Source: Desulfovibrio sp. UBA6121 (lineage in GTDB: Bacteria > Desulfobacterota > Desulfovibrionia > Desulfovibrionales > Desulfovibrionaceae). Taken from it: a stretch of 21,212 nucleotides of DNA. Below the pieces are notes generated by a model. That model saw nothing but the letters and a program-made list of their open reading frames with translations, did no database searches and had not been told where the DNA came from. This document shows, one piece after another, positions 1 to 7,950 of the stretch. The stretch lies in NCBI GenBank assembly GCA_002422505.1, contig DIVX01000175.1, positions 26,214 to 47,425 of the forward strand. The letters run 5' to 3'. Position 1 is the stretch's first letter, and each line of letters begins with the position of its first letter. The translations under genes and the position numbers were made by a program.

Positions 1-141
1 GCCGTCGGCCACCATGCGGGCCACGTGGCCGCGCGCCACGCCGCGTGCGGACTGGACCACCATCTGCAAATCGTAGCGGTCGGTGTAGCGCCACATGATC
101 TGGCGGATGTCGTCACCGGGCAGAGTTGCGAGTTTGCTCAT
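1..141 (-). CDS. N-terminal fragment of a leftward gene, possibly an acyl-CoA dehydrogenase family protein
   Basis: Only the first 47 codons lie in the window and the gene runs off the left edge. The ATG at 141 is preceded by GAGGGG at good spacing (GAGGGGATTCATG), so the start is well supported. The peptide begins MSKLATLPGDDIRQIMW and continues with a helical, charged stretch. This resembles, from memory, the start of a family of deltaproteobacterial acyl-CoA dehydrogenases, FAD enzymes of fatty or aromatic acyl-CoA oxidation. No catalytic or FAD-binding motif is inside the window, so the product is a guess from the N-terminus. A promoter candidate lies about 65 bp upstream. Confidence 0.5.
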   Translation of the reverse strand, partial: MSKLATLPGDDIRQIMWRYTDRYDLQMVVQSARGVARGHVARMVADG

Positions 142-206
142 GAATCCCCTCGAAAGTTGTGTTGCGGAAGGACGCGCAAGGGCGCGGTCATCCTATTTTG
201 AGGCGT

Positions 207-235
207 GAGATACGGCATTCGGCCCTGGGTGTCAA
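207..235 (-). promoter_or_regulatory. Candidate sigma70-type promoter for the gene starting at 141
   Basis: On the minus strand a perfect TTGACA (230-235) is followed after exactly 17 bp by TATCTC (207-212), a 3/6 match to TATAAT. Transcription would start near 200 and leave a leader of about 60 nt before the ATG at 141. The -35 is strong and the -10 weak. The rest of the 142-368 gap shows only a short GGCGG/CCGCC hairpin downstream of the glycosyltransferase stop, without a T-tract. Confidence 0.4.
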
Positions 236-368
236 AGCCTCCTGGTCTTTTCATCCTTTTGGGCGGCAGGCCGCCGGGACCTCGCGTTTCGGGGGTGCTG
301 CGCGCGCGATTTCTGTTGCTCAGATCCTGGGTTGCGAGAGCCGCCAGCGTTGCTTGCCCGTGCCGCCG

Positions 369-1580
369 CTAGTGCAGGGCGGCGTAGTCGGCGGCCATGC
401 GCGCGGCGTGGAAGCGCTTGCCGCCATGGGCGCGGGCGGCCCGGCCCAGGCTGCGGCACAGGCCCGCATCGGCCAGGAGCGACCCTGCGGCGCGGCAGAA
501 GGCGTTCTGGTCGCCGGGCGGGGCAAGCAGCCCGGTTTCGCCGGGCAAAACGATTTCCGGCACGCCGCCCACGGCGTAGCTGACCACGGGCAGCTCGTGG
601 GCCGCAGCCTCCAGAAGCACCAGGGGATGGTTGTCCGCCAGGGTGGGATAGATGAGCGCGTCCGCCGCGCGCAGGAGCAGGGACAGGCGGCCCCGGTCCA
701 GATAGGGCCACACGGTGAGGCCGCCGCGACTGGAGGCTTCGTCGCCGCCAACGGCAAAGGCCAGGGCCTGCGCCGAGGCGAGGGGAAGGCAGGTGCGCAG
801 GCGCTCCCAGTACTGGCCCCAGTCCGGGCCGGACTTGTAGGCCGCGCGTGCCCCGCCATGGGCCGCAAACAGCGCCACCCGCGCTCCGGGGGCGATGCCC
901 AGAGCCGCGCGCGCCTGGGCGCGGGAAGGCAGGGCGGAAAGTTCCGGCCAGGGCACCCCGTTGGGCACCACGCGCACGGGCAGCTGCGGCAGGGTCTGGC
1001 GGGCCAGCCCGGCCAGCCAGCGCGAGGGGCTGACCAGCAGCGGGGCCAGGCGTTCCAGCAGGGCGGCGGTTTCGGCCTGGCGGGCCCGGGCGGCGGGAAA
1101 ATTGCGCGGGCAGGGGTCGGCGCAGCGCGGAAAGTGCGGGCAGTCCAGCGGGTAGGCGCAGCCGCCGGTGAGGGGGGTGGCGTCGTGCAGGGTAAGCAGC
1201 ACGCGGCGCGCGTTGTCGCCCTGGGGCTCGGCCAGCAGGCCGGCCAGCAATTGGGGCCAGTGGATGCTGGTGTGCAGGTGCGCGTCGGTTTGCCCTGGCA
1301 GGGCGGCCAGGACGCGGCCCAGAGCTTGCGGCGGGGTGGGGCCCAGAAGCGGCAGGGCCGGGGGGAGGGCTGCCTCGTGCGTTGCCAGGTCTGTCTGACT
1401 TGTGTGGCCCGCCGCGCCGTCCAGGGCTTCGGGATCGTTTTCCGCCACCTCGAAGCTCAGGCGGGCGTCGCAGCCGGCCAGCCTTTGCCCGCAGGCCAGC
1501 AGCCGGGCCACGCGCACGGCCCCGCCCCGGTGCGGCAGGGTGGCGTGGTGCACAACGCCGCGTTGTTCCGCCGCGCTCAC
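369..1580 (-). CDS. GT4-type glycosyltransferase
   Basis: This is a 403-residue GT-B glycosyltransferase that would move a sugar from an activated donor onto a cytoplasmic-face acceptor, most likely in surface polysaccharide or glycoprotein synthesis. The N-terminus VVHHATLPHRGGAVRVARLL is the usual Rossmann start. A central four-cysteine patch (GGCAYPLDCPHFPRCADPCP) matches a Cys cluster common in GT4 enzymes. The C-terminal half carries DALIYPTLADNHPLVLLEAA, where D replaces the first Glu of the E-x7-E motif, a known variant, followed by GGVPEIVLPGETGLLAPPGD. I chose the GTG at 1580 because it overlaps the upstream stop as GTGA and removes 16 residues that do not look like the family. It is translationally coupled to the glycosyltransferase upstream. 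Donor and acceptor cannot be told. Confidence 0.85.
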   Translation of the reverse strand: MSAAEQRGVVHHATLPHRGGAVRVARLLACGQRLAGCDARLSFEVAENDPEALDGAAGHTSQTDLATHEAALPPALPLLGPTPPQALGRVLAALPGQTDAHLHTSIHWPQLLAGLLAEPQGDNARRVLLTLHDATPLTGGCAYPLDCPHFPRCADPCPRNFPAARARQAETAALLERLAPLLVSPSRWLAGLARQTLPQLPVRVVPNGVPWPELSALPSRAQARAALGIAPGARVALFAAHGGARAAYKSGPDWGQYWERLRTCLPLASAQALAFAVGGDEASSRGGLTVWPYLDRGRLSLLLRAADALIYPTLADNHPLVLLEAAAHELPVVSYAVGGVPEIVLPGETGLLAPPGDQNAFCRAAGSLLADAGLCRSLGRAARAHGGKRFHAARMAADYAALH

Positions 1581-3271
1581 GCCGGGGCCTTGGGCGCGGG
1601 TTCCAAAAGATCGTGCTTCATGGCCCAAAGAATGTGGTAGCGGGCGCGTTCGGCGTCAATCTGCGGGCACAGCTCGCGGAAGCGCTCGGCCAGAAGTTCC
1701 GCGCTTTCGCCCTTGCGCGCCAGGAAGATGAGCTTGCGGATGGCCTCGGCGTCCAGGAGGCTGTCCAACCCGGCGTAGAGCACGGGAAACTCGCGCCCGC
1801 CCAAGAGCGCCGCGCCGCTGCGGCCCGGGCGCAGCAGGTCGCCGGGCTCCAGGGTGCGCGTGGGGTAGGGGGCGAAGACCTTGGCGTAGGGCAGCTCCAG
1901 CGGGTGGGGCACATGGCGCAGGGCGGCTATGTCTGGCGCGGGCAGGGCGCGCAGCTCGTCCCACAGCTCCAGGTGCCGGGCGATGACCCCGGACCAGAGG
2001 AAGTTCCGGCGCACGCGCTCGCGTCCGGCCTGGCCCATGCGCTGGCGCAGGGGGGCGTCGGCCACAAGCGTGCCCAGGGCCTGGGCCAGCTGCGGGGTGT
2101 GGACCACGGTGCGCTGGGCCAGCAGCAGGTGGTACTGGTTGTCGAACAAAAGCGGGGCCAGGCGGTCCACGAAGTCGTCGCCCTCGGTGGGCGCTGGGCC
2201 TGTGGTGGGCACAAGCAGGCCGGTTTCGCCGTGGGCCACCAGGTCGCGGTAGCCGTCGTAGTCCGAGGCCACCACGGGCAGCCCGGCGGCCTGGGCCTCC
2301 AAGAGTGTCAGGCCGAAGGTCTCCTGGGGGTTGTCGGCTATGGAGACGAACACGTCGCAGGCGGCCAGCAGCTCGTTTTTGCGGCGCTCGCCGGGGCGCA
2401 GCTCCAGGCGCACGTCGAGCCCTATGCGTGCGCCCATGTCCACCAGGGTGCGGGGAAAGGGGTCGCGCTCGTCGGCCCAGCCCGCCACCACTAGGGAAAC
2501 GGCCTCGCGCGGGAGGGGCCGCCCCGTGTCTTGCGGCTCCGTAAACAGGCGGCTCATGGCCCGGATGAGCGGCAGCAGGTCCATTTTGGACGCGTGCGAC
2601 ACCCGGCCCAGCACCAGCAGCAGCGCGCGGTCTTGCGGCAGGCCCAGGCGCTGGCGCAGGGCGGCCTTGTCCTGCGGCGTGGGCAGCGGCGGCTTCAGCA
2701 GCTCCGCGTTCAGCCCCAGGGGCACGCGGCGGATGCTTGGCCCCGGCAGGTGCGTCAGGCCGTAGCCCGCGCGCAAGGCGGAAAGAAAGCCCTCCACCGC
2801 CAGCCGCCCGGCCTCGGAGGTGGCGATGATGCAGTCGCGCGGGGTTGCTCCGGCCCACAGGTGGCGCAGAAAGGCCGCGGGGTAGTCCGGGTAGGACAGG
2901 GAATGCACGGGCCCGGTGATGGGGAACAGCTCCCGCGCGTGGGCGTTGCGCAGCCGGGCCAACTGGGTGGGGTGGCTTATGCAGTCGGACTGGTGGAAGC
3001 AGAAATACGACGTATCGGCCAGGCGCGCGGGCAGCTCGCGGCGGTCCATGAGCCGGAAGCGCCCGGCGGCGGCGATGCCGGGGGCGAGCTCGGCCAGCTT
3101 GGACGCCAGGGAGTCGCGCAGTGGCTTGTCGGCTATGAAGAAATGGTACGAGCTGAAGGGGTCCGCCTGGAGCAGGGCGTGCAAGAATCCCAGGTTGGCC
3201 ACCCTGCGGCCAAGAATAGGCCCGTCCTCCACAAAGGGGTCCAGGGTGCCGAAGACGCCGGTTTTTCGCAT
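1577..3271 (-). CDS. Large GT4-type glycosyltransferase with C-terminal extension
   Basis: This 564-residue protein is a retaining GT-B glycosyltransferase. It starts MRKTGVFGTLDPFVEDGPIL, a form I associate with Desulfovibrio-type glycosyltransferases. Visible elements are a first Rossmann domain, a domain junction around VPLGLNAELLKPP, LLLVLGRVSHASKMDLL opening the second domain, and an intact E-x7-E motif (ETFGLTLLE) followed by AAGLPVVASDYDGYRDLV. About 130 residues after the catalytic core form an extension not recognised here. An ATG at 3337 would add 22 residues, but the 3271 start matches the family better even though its Shine-Dalgarno is weak. It is the first gene of a two-gene unit and overlaps the next gene by 4 bp. 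It is divergent from a diguanylate cyclase, so c-di-GMP-linked polysaccharide synthesis is possible but unproven. Confidence 0.85.
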   Translation of the reverse strand: MRKTGVFGTLDPFVEDGPILGRRVANLGFLHALLQADPFSSYHFFIADKPLRDSLASKLAELAPGIAAAGRFRLMDRRELPARLADTSYFCFHQSDCISHPTQLARLRNAHARELFPITGPVHSLSYPDYPAAFLRHLWAGATPRDCIIATSEAGRLAVEGFLSALRAGYGLTHLPGPSIRRVPLGLNAELLKPPLPTPQDKAALRQRLGLPQDRALLLVLGRVSHASKMDLLPLIRAMSRLFTEPQDTGRPLPREAVSLVVAGWADERDPFPRTLVDMGARIGLDVRLELRPGERRKNELLAACDVFVSIADNPQETFGLTLLEAQAAGLPVVASDYDGYRDLVAHGETGLLVPTTGPAPTEGDDFVDRLAPLLFDNQYHLLLAQRTVVHTPQLAQALGTLVADAPLRQRMGQAGRERVRRNFLWSGVIARHLELWDELRALPAPDIAALRHVPHPLELPYAKVFAPYPTRTLEPGDLLRPGRSGAALLGGREFPVLYAGLDSLLDAEAIRKLIFLARKGESAELLAERFRELCPQIDAERARYHILWAMKHDLLEPAPKAPA

Positions 3272-3343
3272 ATCCGAGACAAAGCCACAGACCGGGAAAT
3301 TTGTCAAAGCCCCAGACAAAGCGCCCAGGAGGTGCATATTTTG

Positions 3344-3364
3344 CGGCGGCACCCTTTGCCGCCG
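3344..3364. promoter_or_regulatory. Hairpin in the divergent intergenic region
   Basis: An 8-bp stem (CGGCGGCA with TGCCGCCG) closes a CCCTT loop between the divergent glycosyltransferase and diguanylate cyclase starts. A weak plus-strand promoter candidate (CAGACA, 16 bp, CATATT) lies just upstream. The hairpin could be an operator or part of the cyclase leader; no regulator is indicated. Confidence 0.3.
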
Positions 3365-3419
3365 GAGCGCTTCTTGCAAAATGCCTAGTGCTACGCACTC
3401 AGACTGGGAGGCTTTTGCC

Positions 3420-4982
3420 ATGCATCGAGGCGAACATCCTGAAATCATGTGGGGTCTTGGACTTGACCCGGACAGCGCGACGCTCATTGAAGAGAGCGCC
3501 GGGCCGGGCTTTATTCTGCGCAATCTGCCGCCCGATGCCCTGGCCTGGATGCGTGGGCAGGACGGGCAGAGCCAGATGGCCTGGATTCCTCTTGATGTCT
3601 GGGAAGGCTTGTCAAGTTCCCGACGCAAGGCCTGTCGTGAAGTGGACACCGTGCGCCGCGTGCTCATAGTGCCGGAGAACTGCGAACCCCTGGAGACCGA
3701 ACAGGTGTTGTCTGAGGGCTTTTTGACCGCCGTGCGCACGCCGCTGAACCGCTACAAGGTGCGCGACGCCATTTTGCGCCTGCGCGAGCTGGATTCCCTT
3801 TCCGCCGACCTGCGCCGCAAGACCGACGAGGTTGTGCTGGAGCGCGAACTGCTGGCCCGCAAAAGCAATCACCTGAGCTTTTTGAACCGCGTGCTTTCCC
3901 GCGCCTCGGCCTCTCTGGACACGGGCACCATTTTGTCCAAGGCCAGAACCGACCTGCGCCACCTGCTGCCGGTGGACGTGCTGTGCGCCGTGTTCTGGAA
4001 CCGGGCCGAGAGCGGGCCTGGGCTGGACACGGAAATGTACCTGCATTGCCGCATGACCCCGCCGGAACACGCCGCCTGGGAGCAGGTGCTCAAGGGCAGC
4101 GCGGAGCGGCTCTCCGGCTCCGTGGTGACGGAAGTGCGCCAGTTCTGCCTCACGCCGGGCAAGGCCCTGCGCCAAACCCCCGGCCCGGACGACGGGCGGC
4201 TTTTGATGCTGCCGCTGGCCGCCGGAGGCGAGAGCTTCGGCTGCCTGGCCCTGCTGACCCAGAAGGGCCTGCGGCTGGCCAAGGACCAGGTGCAGACCCT
4301 GAATGCGGCGGTGAACCACTTGGCCCTGGCTTTGCGCAATGCGCTGCTGTACCGCCAAGTCAAGAGCATGGCCGATCACGACGGGCTGACCAAGATAGCC
4401 AACCGCCGCCGCTTCGAGGAGCGGCTGGACGAAGAGGCCCAGCGCCATGGACGCTACGAACTGCCCCTGTCGCTCATCCTTCTGGATCTGGATCATTTCA
4501 AGAATATCAACGATTCCCACGGCCACCAGGCGGGTGACGCCGTGCTCAAGGGCGTGGCCCTGCTGCTGGAGGAAAGCCTGCGCAGCTCGGACTTTCCGGC
4601 GCGCTTTGGCGGGGAGGAATTCGCGGTGATTCTGCCGCACACCAGCCGCGAACAGGCCGTGTTGCTGGCGGAACGCATCCGCCTGCGCGTTTCCCAGCGC
4701 GATTTTGGCCAGTGCGAGCAGCCCGTGCGCGTGACCGTGAGCGCGGGCGTGGCCGCCCTGGAGCCCGGAACGCGGGGGCAGGAACTGGTTTCCCTGGCGG
4801 ACCAGGCCCTGTACCTGGCCAAAAACGGCGGGCGCAACCGCGTTGTGGTGGCCGGACCGGAAACCGGAGAACAGCGTCTCGCGGGGGATGGGGAGCAGGC
4901 GGAAGAGCGGGGCGGTTCCGAACGGTCGGCCCCGGAGGCGGCCGCGCAGCCCCGGCGCACCAGCGGGGGCATGCGGGCGTAG
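3420..4982 (+). CDS. Diguanylate cyclase with GAF-like sensor and GGDEF domain
   Basis: This 520-residue, apparently cytoplasmic protein should make cyclic di-GMP from two GTP. The C-terminal GGDEF domain (about residues 320-480) has MADHDGLTKIANRRRFEERL at its entry, metal-site DLDHFKNIND near 356-365 and the active-site loop RFGGEEF (GGEEF 397-401). An intact inhibitory I-site, RSSD at 388-391, sits exactly five residues before the loop, so product inhibition is expected. Residues about 145-310 look GAF-like after a charged helical region; the first 100 residues are not recognised. No transmembrane segment is visible. I chose the ATG at 3420 because GGGAGG lies 8 nt upstream; an in-frame ATG at 3381 would add 13 residues. 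The gene is divergent from two glycosyltransferases and ends 7 bp from a convergent neighbour. The C-terminal 40 residues are low complexity. Confidence 0.92.
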   Translation: MHRGEHPEIMWGLGLDPDSATLIEESAGPGFILRNLPPDALAWMRGQDGQSQMAWIPLDVWEGLSSSRRKACREVDTVRRVLIVPENCEPLETEQVLSEGFLTAVRTPLNRYKVRDAILRLRELDSLSADLRRKTDEVVLERELLARKSNHLSFLNRVLSRASASLDTGTILSKARTDLRHLLPVDVLCAVFWNRAESGPGLDTEMYLHCRMTPPEHAAWEQVLKGSAERLSGSVVTEVRQFCLTPGKALRQTPGPDDGRLLMLPLAAGGESFGCLALLTQKGLRLAKDQVQTLNAAVNHLALALRNALLYRQVKSMADHDGLTKIANRRRFEERLDEEAQRHGRYELPLSLILLDLDHFKNINDSHGHQAGDAVLKGVALLLEESLRSSDFPARFGGEEFAVILPHTSREQAVLLAERIRLRVSQRDFGQCEQPVRVTVSAGVAALEPGTRGQELVSLADQALYLAKNGGRNRVVVAGPETGEQRLAGDGEQAEERGGSERSAPEAAAQPRRTSGGMRA

Positions 4983-4989
4983 GCTTGTT

Positions 4990-5499
4990 CTAGCGCCAGC
5001 CCTCGCGGCGCTCGTAAATCTTCCACTGGCCCATTTCGGGCAAGAGCACGAACAACGCGTCCTCCTCGATGGTTTCCACCACGGGGGGGACGCTTAGCGT
5101 GTAGCTGCCCATGACCTGGATGCGCGCAAGGTCCGGGTCGGCGGTGATGCGCCGGAAGGTGAGCCCGCTCAAGTCCACAGTGGCCAGGCGGAAGCGCTCC
5201 AGGTTGCCCCGGCGGTTCACCGTTTCGCGCACGGTCAAAAAGGCCAGGGTTTCCTCCTGCCGCACCCGGCGCGAGAACACCTCCGGCAGGCGGTCGTCCA
5301 GGGTGGCCTGACGCTCAAAATACTCTCGCAGCACCTGGTACTGGGCCTGGGCCTGGGCATCGCCCTGGCCTGCGGTCTCCGTGGCCTTGAGGGCGGGGGT
5401 CTCCTGCGGGCGCGCGGCAGAGGCGCACAGCGGAACCGGGGCGAGCAGAAGCAGTCCGGCCAGGGCCAGGGCGGCGAAAGGGGCGAGAGGTCTGTTCAT
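4990..5499 (-). CDS. Small exported protein of unknown function
   Basis: This 169-residue protein starts with a clear signal peptide: MNR, a hydrophobic core ALALAGLLLLAPVPL, and a likely signal peptidase I site after CASA. The cysteine context (VPLC) is not a good lipobox. The mature part has a helical segment (QYQVLREYFERQATLDDRLPEVF) and then beta-rich sequence ending SYTLSVPPVVETIEEDALFV and a basic tail. It would be periplasmic. I do not recognise the family. It starts 13 bp after the receiver-domain gene on the same strand, so the two are probably co-transcribed, although its Shine-Dalgarno is weak. It ends convergently with the diguanylate cyclase. Confidence 0.75.
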   Translation of the reverse strand: MNRPLAPFAALALAGLLLLAPVPLCASAARPQETPALKATETAGQGDAQAQAQYQVLREYFERQATLDDRLPEVFSRRVRQEETLAFLTVRETVNRRGNLERFRLATVDLSGLTFRRITADPDLARIQVMGSYTLSVPPVVETIEEDALFVLLPEMGQWKIYERREGWR

Positions 5500-5512
5500 T
5501 GTTGCGGCAGGC

Positions 5513-5902
5513 TCACTGCAGGTCGTCGATGATTTCTTTGAGGGCGAGGTAGTCCAGGGGCTTGCCCATGAAGGCCTTGGGGTTGGTCTGCGCGGCCTGC
5601 ACCCGCGTGGCGGAGTCCGTGTAGGCCGTGCAATAGATGATGGGCAGATCCGGGTTCTTCTCGCGGATGCGCGAGGCCGCCTCGATGCCGTCCATGTTGC
5701 CTTCGAGCATGATGTCCATGAGGATCACGTCTGGCCGCTTGCACACGGCGTATTCCACGGCCTGCTGCCCCGTGGCTGCCGTGGCCACAACATCGCAACC
5801 CATGCGCTTCAGATTGGCCCTGGTCGCCAGGGCGATGATGCTCTCGTCCTCGACAATGAGCACCCGCGGCGGCCAAGGCATTGCTGCACAAGAGAATATC
5901 AT
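5513..5902 (-). CDS. Stand-alone response regulator receiver domain protein
   Basis: This 129-residue protein is a single CheY-like receiver domain without an output domain. It shows the acidic pair E18-D19 (LIVEDES), phospho-acceptor D63 (ILMDIML), switch T92 (YCTAY) and K114 (MGKPLD). It should accept phosphate from a histidine kinase and act by protein contact. No kinase gene is in the window, so its partner is unknown. The ATG at 5902 is preceded closely by GGGGGA; a later Met (residue 8) is possible, and upstream in-frame ATGs add sequence that does not look like protein of this family. The periplasmic-protein gene follows 13 bp downstream. The sequence resembles receivers linked to hybrid kinases more than DNA-binding regulators. 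Confidence 0.9.
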   Translation of the reverse strand: MIFSCAAMPWPPRVLIVEDESIIALATRANLKRMGCDVVATAATGQQAVEYAVCKRPDVILMDIMLEGNMDGIEAASRIREKNPDLPIIYCTAYTDSATRVQAAQTNPKAFMGKPLDYLALKEIIDDLQ

Positions 5903-6049
5903 GCGTCCCCCGGATGTTGGCTCGTGCTCCCTGCTTCTCGTATCTTTGGTTACCCGCTCCGGCCGGGGATGTCCAGACAGCAGCGTTGGGAATCGAGTTT
6001 GCAGCGTTTTTTCCGGCACACGCTGTTGACAGAGGGTATGAATTATGCC

Positions 6050-6077
6050 TAGACATTTCTTAAAGAATCACTATAAC
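6050..6077 (+). promoter_or_regulatory. Candidate sigma70 promoter for the carboxypeptidase gene
   Basis: TAGACA (6050-6055, 5/6 match to TTGACA) and TATAAC (6072-6077, 5/6 match to TATAAT) are separated by 16 bp. Initiation near 6084 would give a leader of about 200 nt before the ATG at 6283. It is the best sigma70-like pair seen in the window. The same stretch on the minus strand has a CATAAT (6042-6047) that could serve the receiver gene, without a good -35. Confidence 0.5.
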
Positions 6078-6107
6078 AATTCCGGTGGGCGCAATGTGCT
6101 GTTGCGC

Positions 6108-6136
6108 GGGGCCGCCCTGAAGCGGGCGGCGCCCCC
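6108..6136 (+). promoter_or_regulatory. GC-rich hairpin in the carboxypeptidase leader
   Basis: GGGGCCGCCC and GGGCGGCGCCCC form a stem with a two-base bulge and a short loop just after the predicted transcription start. No T-tract follows directly, so it is not a typical terminator. It could stabilise the mRNA 5' end or take part in attenuation. Function is not known. Confidence 0.3.
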
Positions 6137-6282
6137 CAGGCCGGGCCAGACGGATATTGGGGCATTTCGAGAGACGCAAGGGTCTGGGGTTGCCAGGCCG
6201 TCCGCTCCTGGGCTAAGGTCTAGCTCCTGTCTTTGTTCCGCCTCAAACGGGCGATGTGAACCTTCAAACCCCGTGGAAAGCC

Positions 6283-7563
6283 ATGCGCGAAAAAAGCAGA
6301 GTCCTCTTTCTCACCATGCTCCTCATCATGCTGGCGGCAAGGCCGGTTCACGCCGGGAAAGACCCCGGCGCACTCGGCGCCAAATCGGTCATCGCCATGG
6401 ATATGGCCACAGGCCGCATTCTCTACGAAGAAAACGCCGACCAGCAGATTCCGCCCGCCTCGCTCACCAAAGTCCTCACCTTGTATCTGGCCTTCGAGGC
6501 CATCCAGGAGCACCGCCTGTCGCTTACGGACACGGTGCTGGTAACGCCGGAGGCCACGCATGCCGGGGGCTCGCGCATGAACATCCGCTCCGGCGAGCGC
6601 GTCATCGTGCGCGAGATCATGAAGGGTATCGCCGTGGCCAGCGGCAACGACGCCTGCGTGGCCCTGGCGCAGCATCTTTCCGGCGGGGAGGACTTCCACC
6701 CCTTTGTGAATGCCATGAACGCCAAGGCCCGCGAGCTGGGCATGCACGATACGGTGTTCAAGAACCCCAACGGCATGCCGGCTGATGGCCAGGTGACTAC
6801 GGCGCGCGACATGCTGCGCCTTTCCACCAGCTATCTGCGCCGTTTTCCCCAGGCGCTCACCTTTCATTCCATGACCACCTACGTGCACAACAACCACAAT
6901 CACCACAACGCCAACCGCCTGCTGAACACCTACGAAGGCGTGGACGGCCTCAAGACGGGCTATGTGCGCGCCTCTGGCTACAACAACGTGGTTACGGCCA
7001 AGCGCGGCGATACGCGCATTGTGGCCGTGGTGCTTGGCGCGCGCAGCGCCGGCGCTCGGGCCGTGGCCTCGCGGCGGTTGCTGGACATGGCCTTCCAGCG
7101 CTTGAATCAGGGCCAGCATGTGGCCACCCTGGACGAGCAGAAGGGCCGCGGCGCGCTGCCTGCAACGCTTGCGCATACGGCGCCGCGCGTGGACCCGGAC
7201 CTGCGGGCGGCGCAGCAGGTGGCCGACATGCGCGCCAATCAGGTGCGCAGCGCCACGGCTACGGCCTCCGCAGCCCCGGCCCCGGCCGAAGCCAGCGCAG
7301 ACAAACAGGGCGCGCAGAATCTGGTGCAGCGCAAGACCGGTCGCGGCAGCTACGCCATTCAGGAAAGCTCGTTCCAGTCGCGCCAGAAGGCGGAGCGCCG
7401 GGCGCAGCATTTGGAGAAGAAGGGCCTGCCTGTGAAGGTTGTGGCCACCAAGCTGGGCGGCAGCAAGTGGTACCGCGTGCTGGTTGGCCCCTATGCCAGC
7501 GCGGATGCGGCCAAGAAGACCCGCGAGAAGATGCTGACGCGCGGTTCCGTGACCGAAGAATAG
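6283..7563 (+). CDS. dacC: D-alanyl-D-alanine carboxypeptidase (PBP5-like) with SPOR domain
   Basis: This 426-residue periplasmic enzyme should remove the terminal D-Ala from peptidoglycan stem peptides and so limit cross-linking. A signal peptide (MREKSRVLFLTMLLIMLAA, cleavage after VHA, residue 24) precedes the S11 peptidase domain. The catalytic motifs are S60-L-T-K63, S120-G-N122 and K224-T-G226. An Ala/Pro-rich linker leads to a C-terminal SPOR domain (about 355-426), which binds denuded glycan and usually targets proteins to the septum. Classical PBP5 ends instead in a beta-domain and membrane anchor, which are missing here, so localisation by SPOR is likely. I prefer the ATG at 6283 over the in-frame GTG at 6256 because it gives a clean signal peptide and has GGAAAG just upstream. 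The symbol is by family only; dacA or dacF would be equally fair. Confidence 0.92.
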   Translation: MREKSRVLFLTMLLIMLAARPVHAGKDPGALGAKSVIAMDMATGRILYEENADQQIPPASLTKVLTLYLAFEAIQEHRLSLTDTVLVTPEATHAGGSRMNIRSGERVIVREIMKGIAVASGNDACVALAQHLSGGEDFHPFVNAMNAKARELGMHDTVFKNPNGMPADGQVTTARDMLRLSTSYLRRFPQALTFHSMTTYVHNNHNHHNANRLLNTYEGVDGLKTGYVRASGYNNVVTAKRGDTRIVAVVLGARSAGARAVASRRLLDMAFQRLNQGQHVATLDEQKGRGALPATLAHTAPRVDPDLRAAQQVADMRANQVRSATATASAAPAPAEASADKQGAQNLVQRKTGRGSYAIQESSFQSRQKAERRAQHLEKKGLPVKVVATKLGGSKWYRVLVGPYASADAAKKTREKMLTRGSVTEE

Positions 7564-7603
7564 GTTCCCTGCATTTTCCCGGCAGATTTGTACCTGCCGC
7601 TCC

Positions 7604-7645
7604 CGGCCCGGACGCGCTTTGCCGCCTCCGGGCCGTGGCGTTTTT
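7604..7645 (+). terminator. Intrinsic terminator after the carboxypeptidase gene
   Basis: A perfect 9-bp stem (CGGCCCGGA at 7604-7612 and TCCGGGCCG at 7627-7635) with a 14-nt loop is followed by TGGCG and five T residues, 41 bp after the stop codon. The T-run begins a few bases from the stem, so the fit is good but not ideal. Confidence 0.6.
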
Positions 7646-7950
7646 GATTGCCAGGCGGCAAAGTTTCGTCTCCTGCCTCCTCCCTCTCTGAGCCTGCTTC
7701 TTTTCCTTCCCCTGACCGCGCTGATTTTCTGCGGGTACGCCTTGCCGCGTGCTGATCCGCTTCGTATCCGTTCTCCTTGCCTCGTCGGCCCCTGCATTTT
7801 CACTCTTCACATCCTCTCTCGCCTCCTTCTTTTGACCTGGTTCTTTCCCCTCCTCTCCCTTCCCCTCTCTTCAGTTGCCTGCTCTCCAGCGTTCCCGGCA
7901 ACCCGCCCCTTCTCTCACCATTCGCCCACACAACCGCCTTGGCCACCCCT

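Noticed and set aside
159..1640. Plus-strand open frame of 493 codons opposite the first glycosyltransferase
   Set aside because: Composition is Gly/Gln/Ala-rich with no recognisable domain, while the minus strand gives a clear GT4 protein.
1656..3398. Second minus-strand frame of 580 codons overlapping the larger glycosyltransferase
   Set aside because: Arg/Pro/Gly-rich, no motifs; the overlapping frame has all glycosyltransferase motifs.
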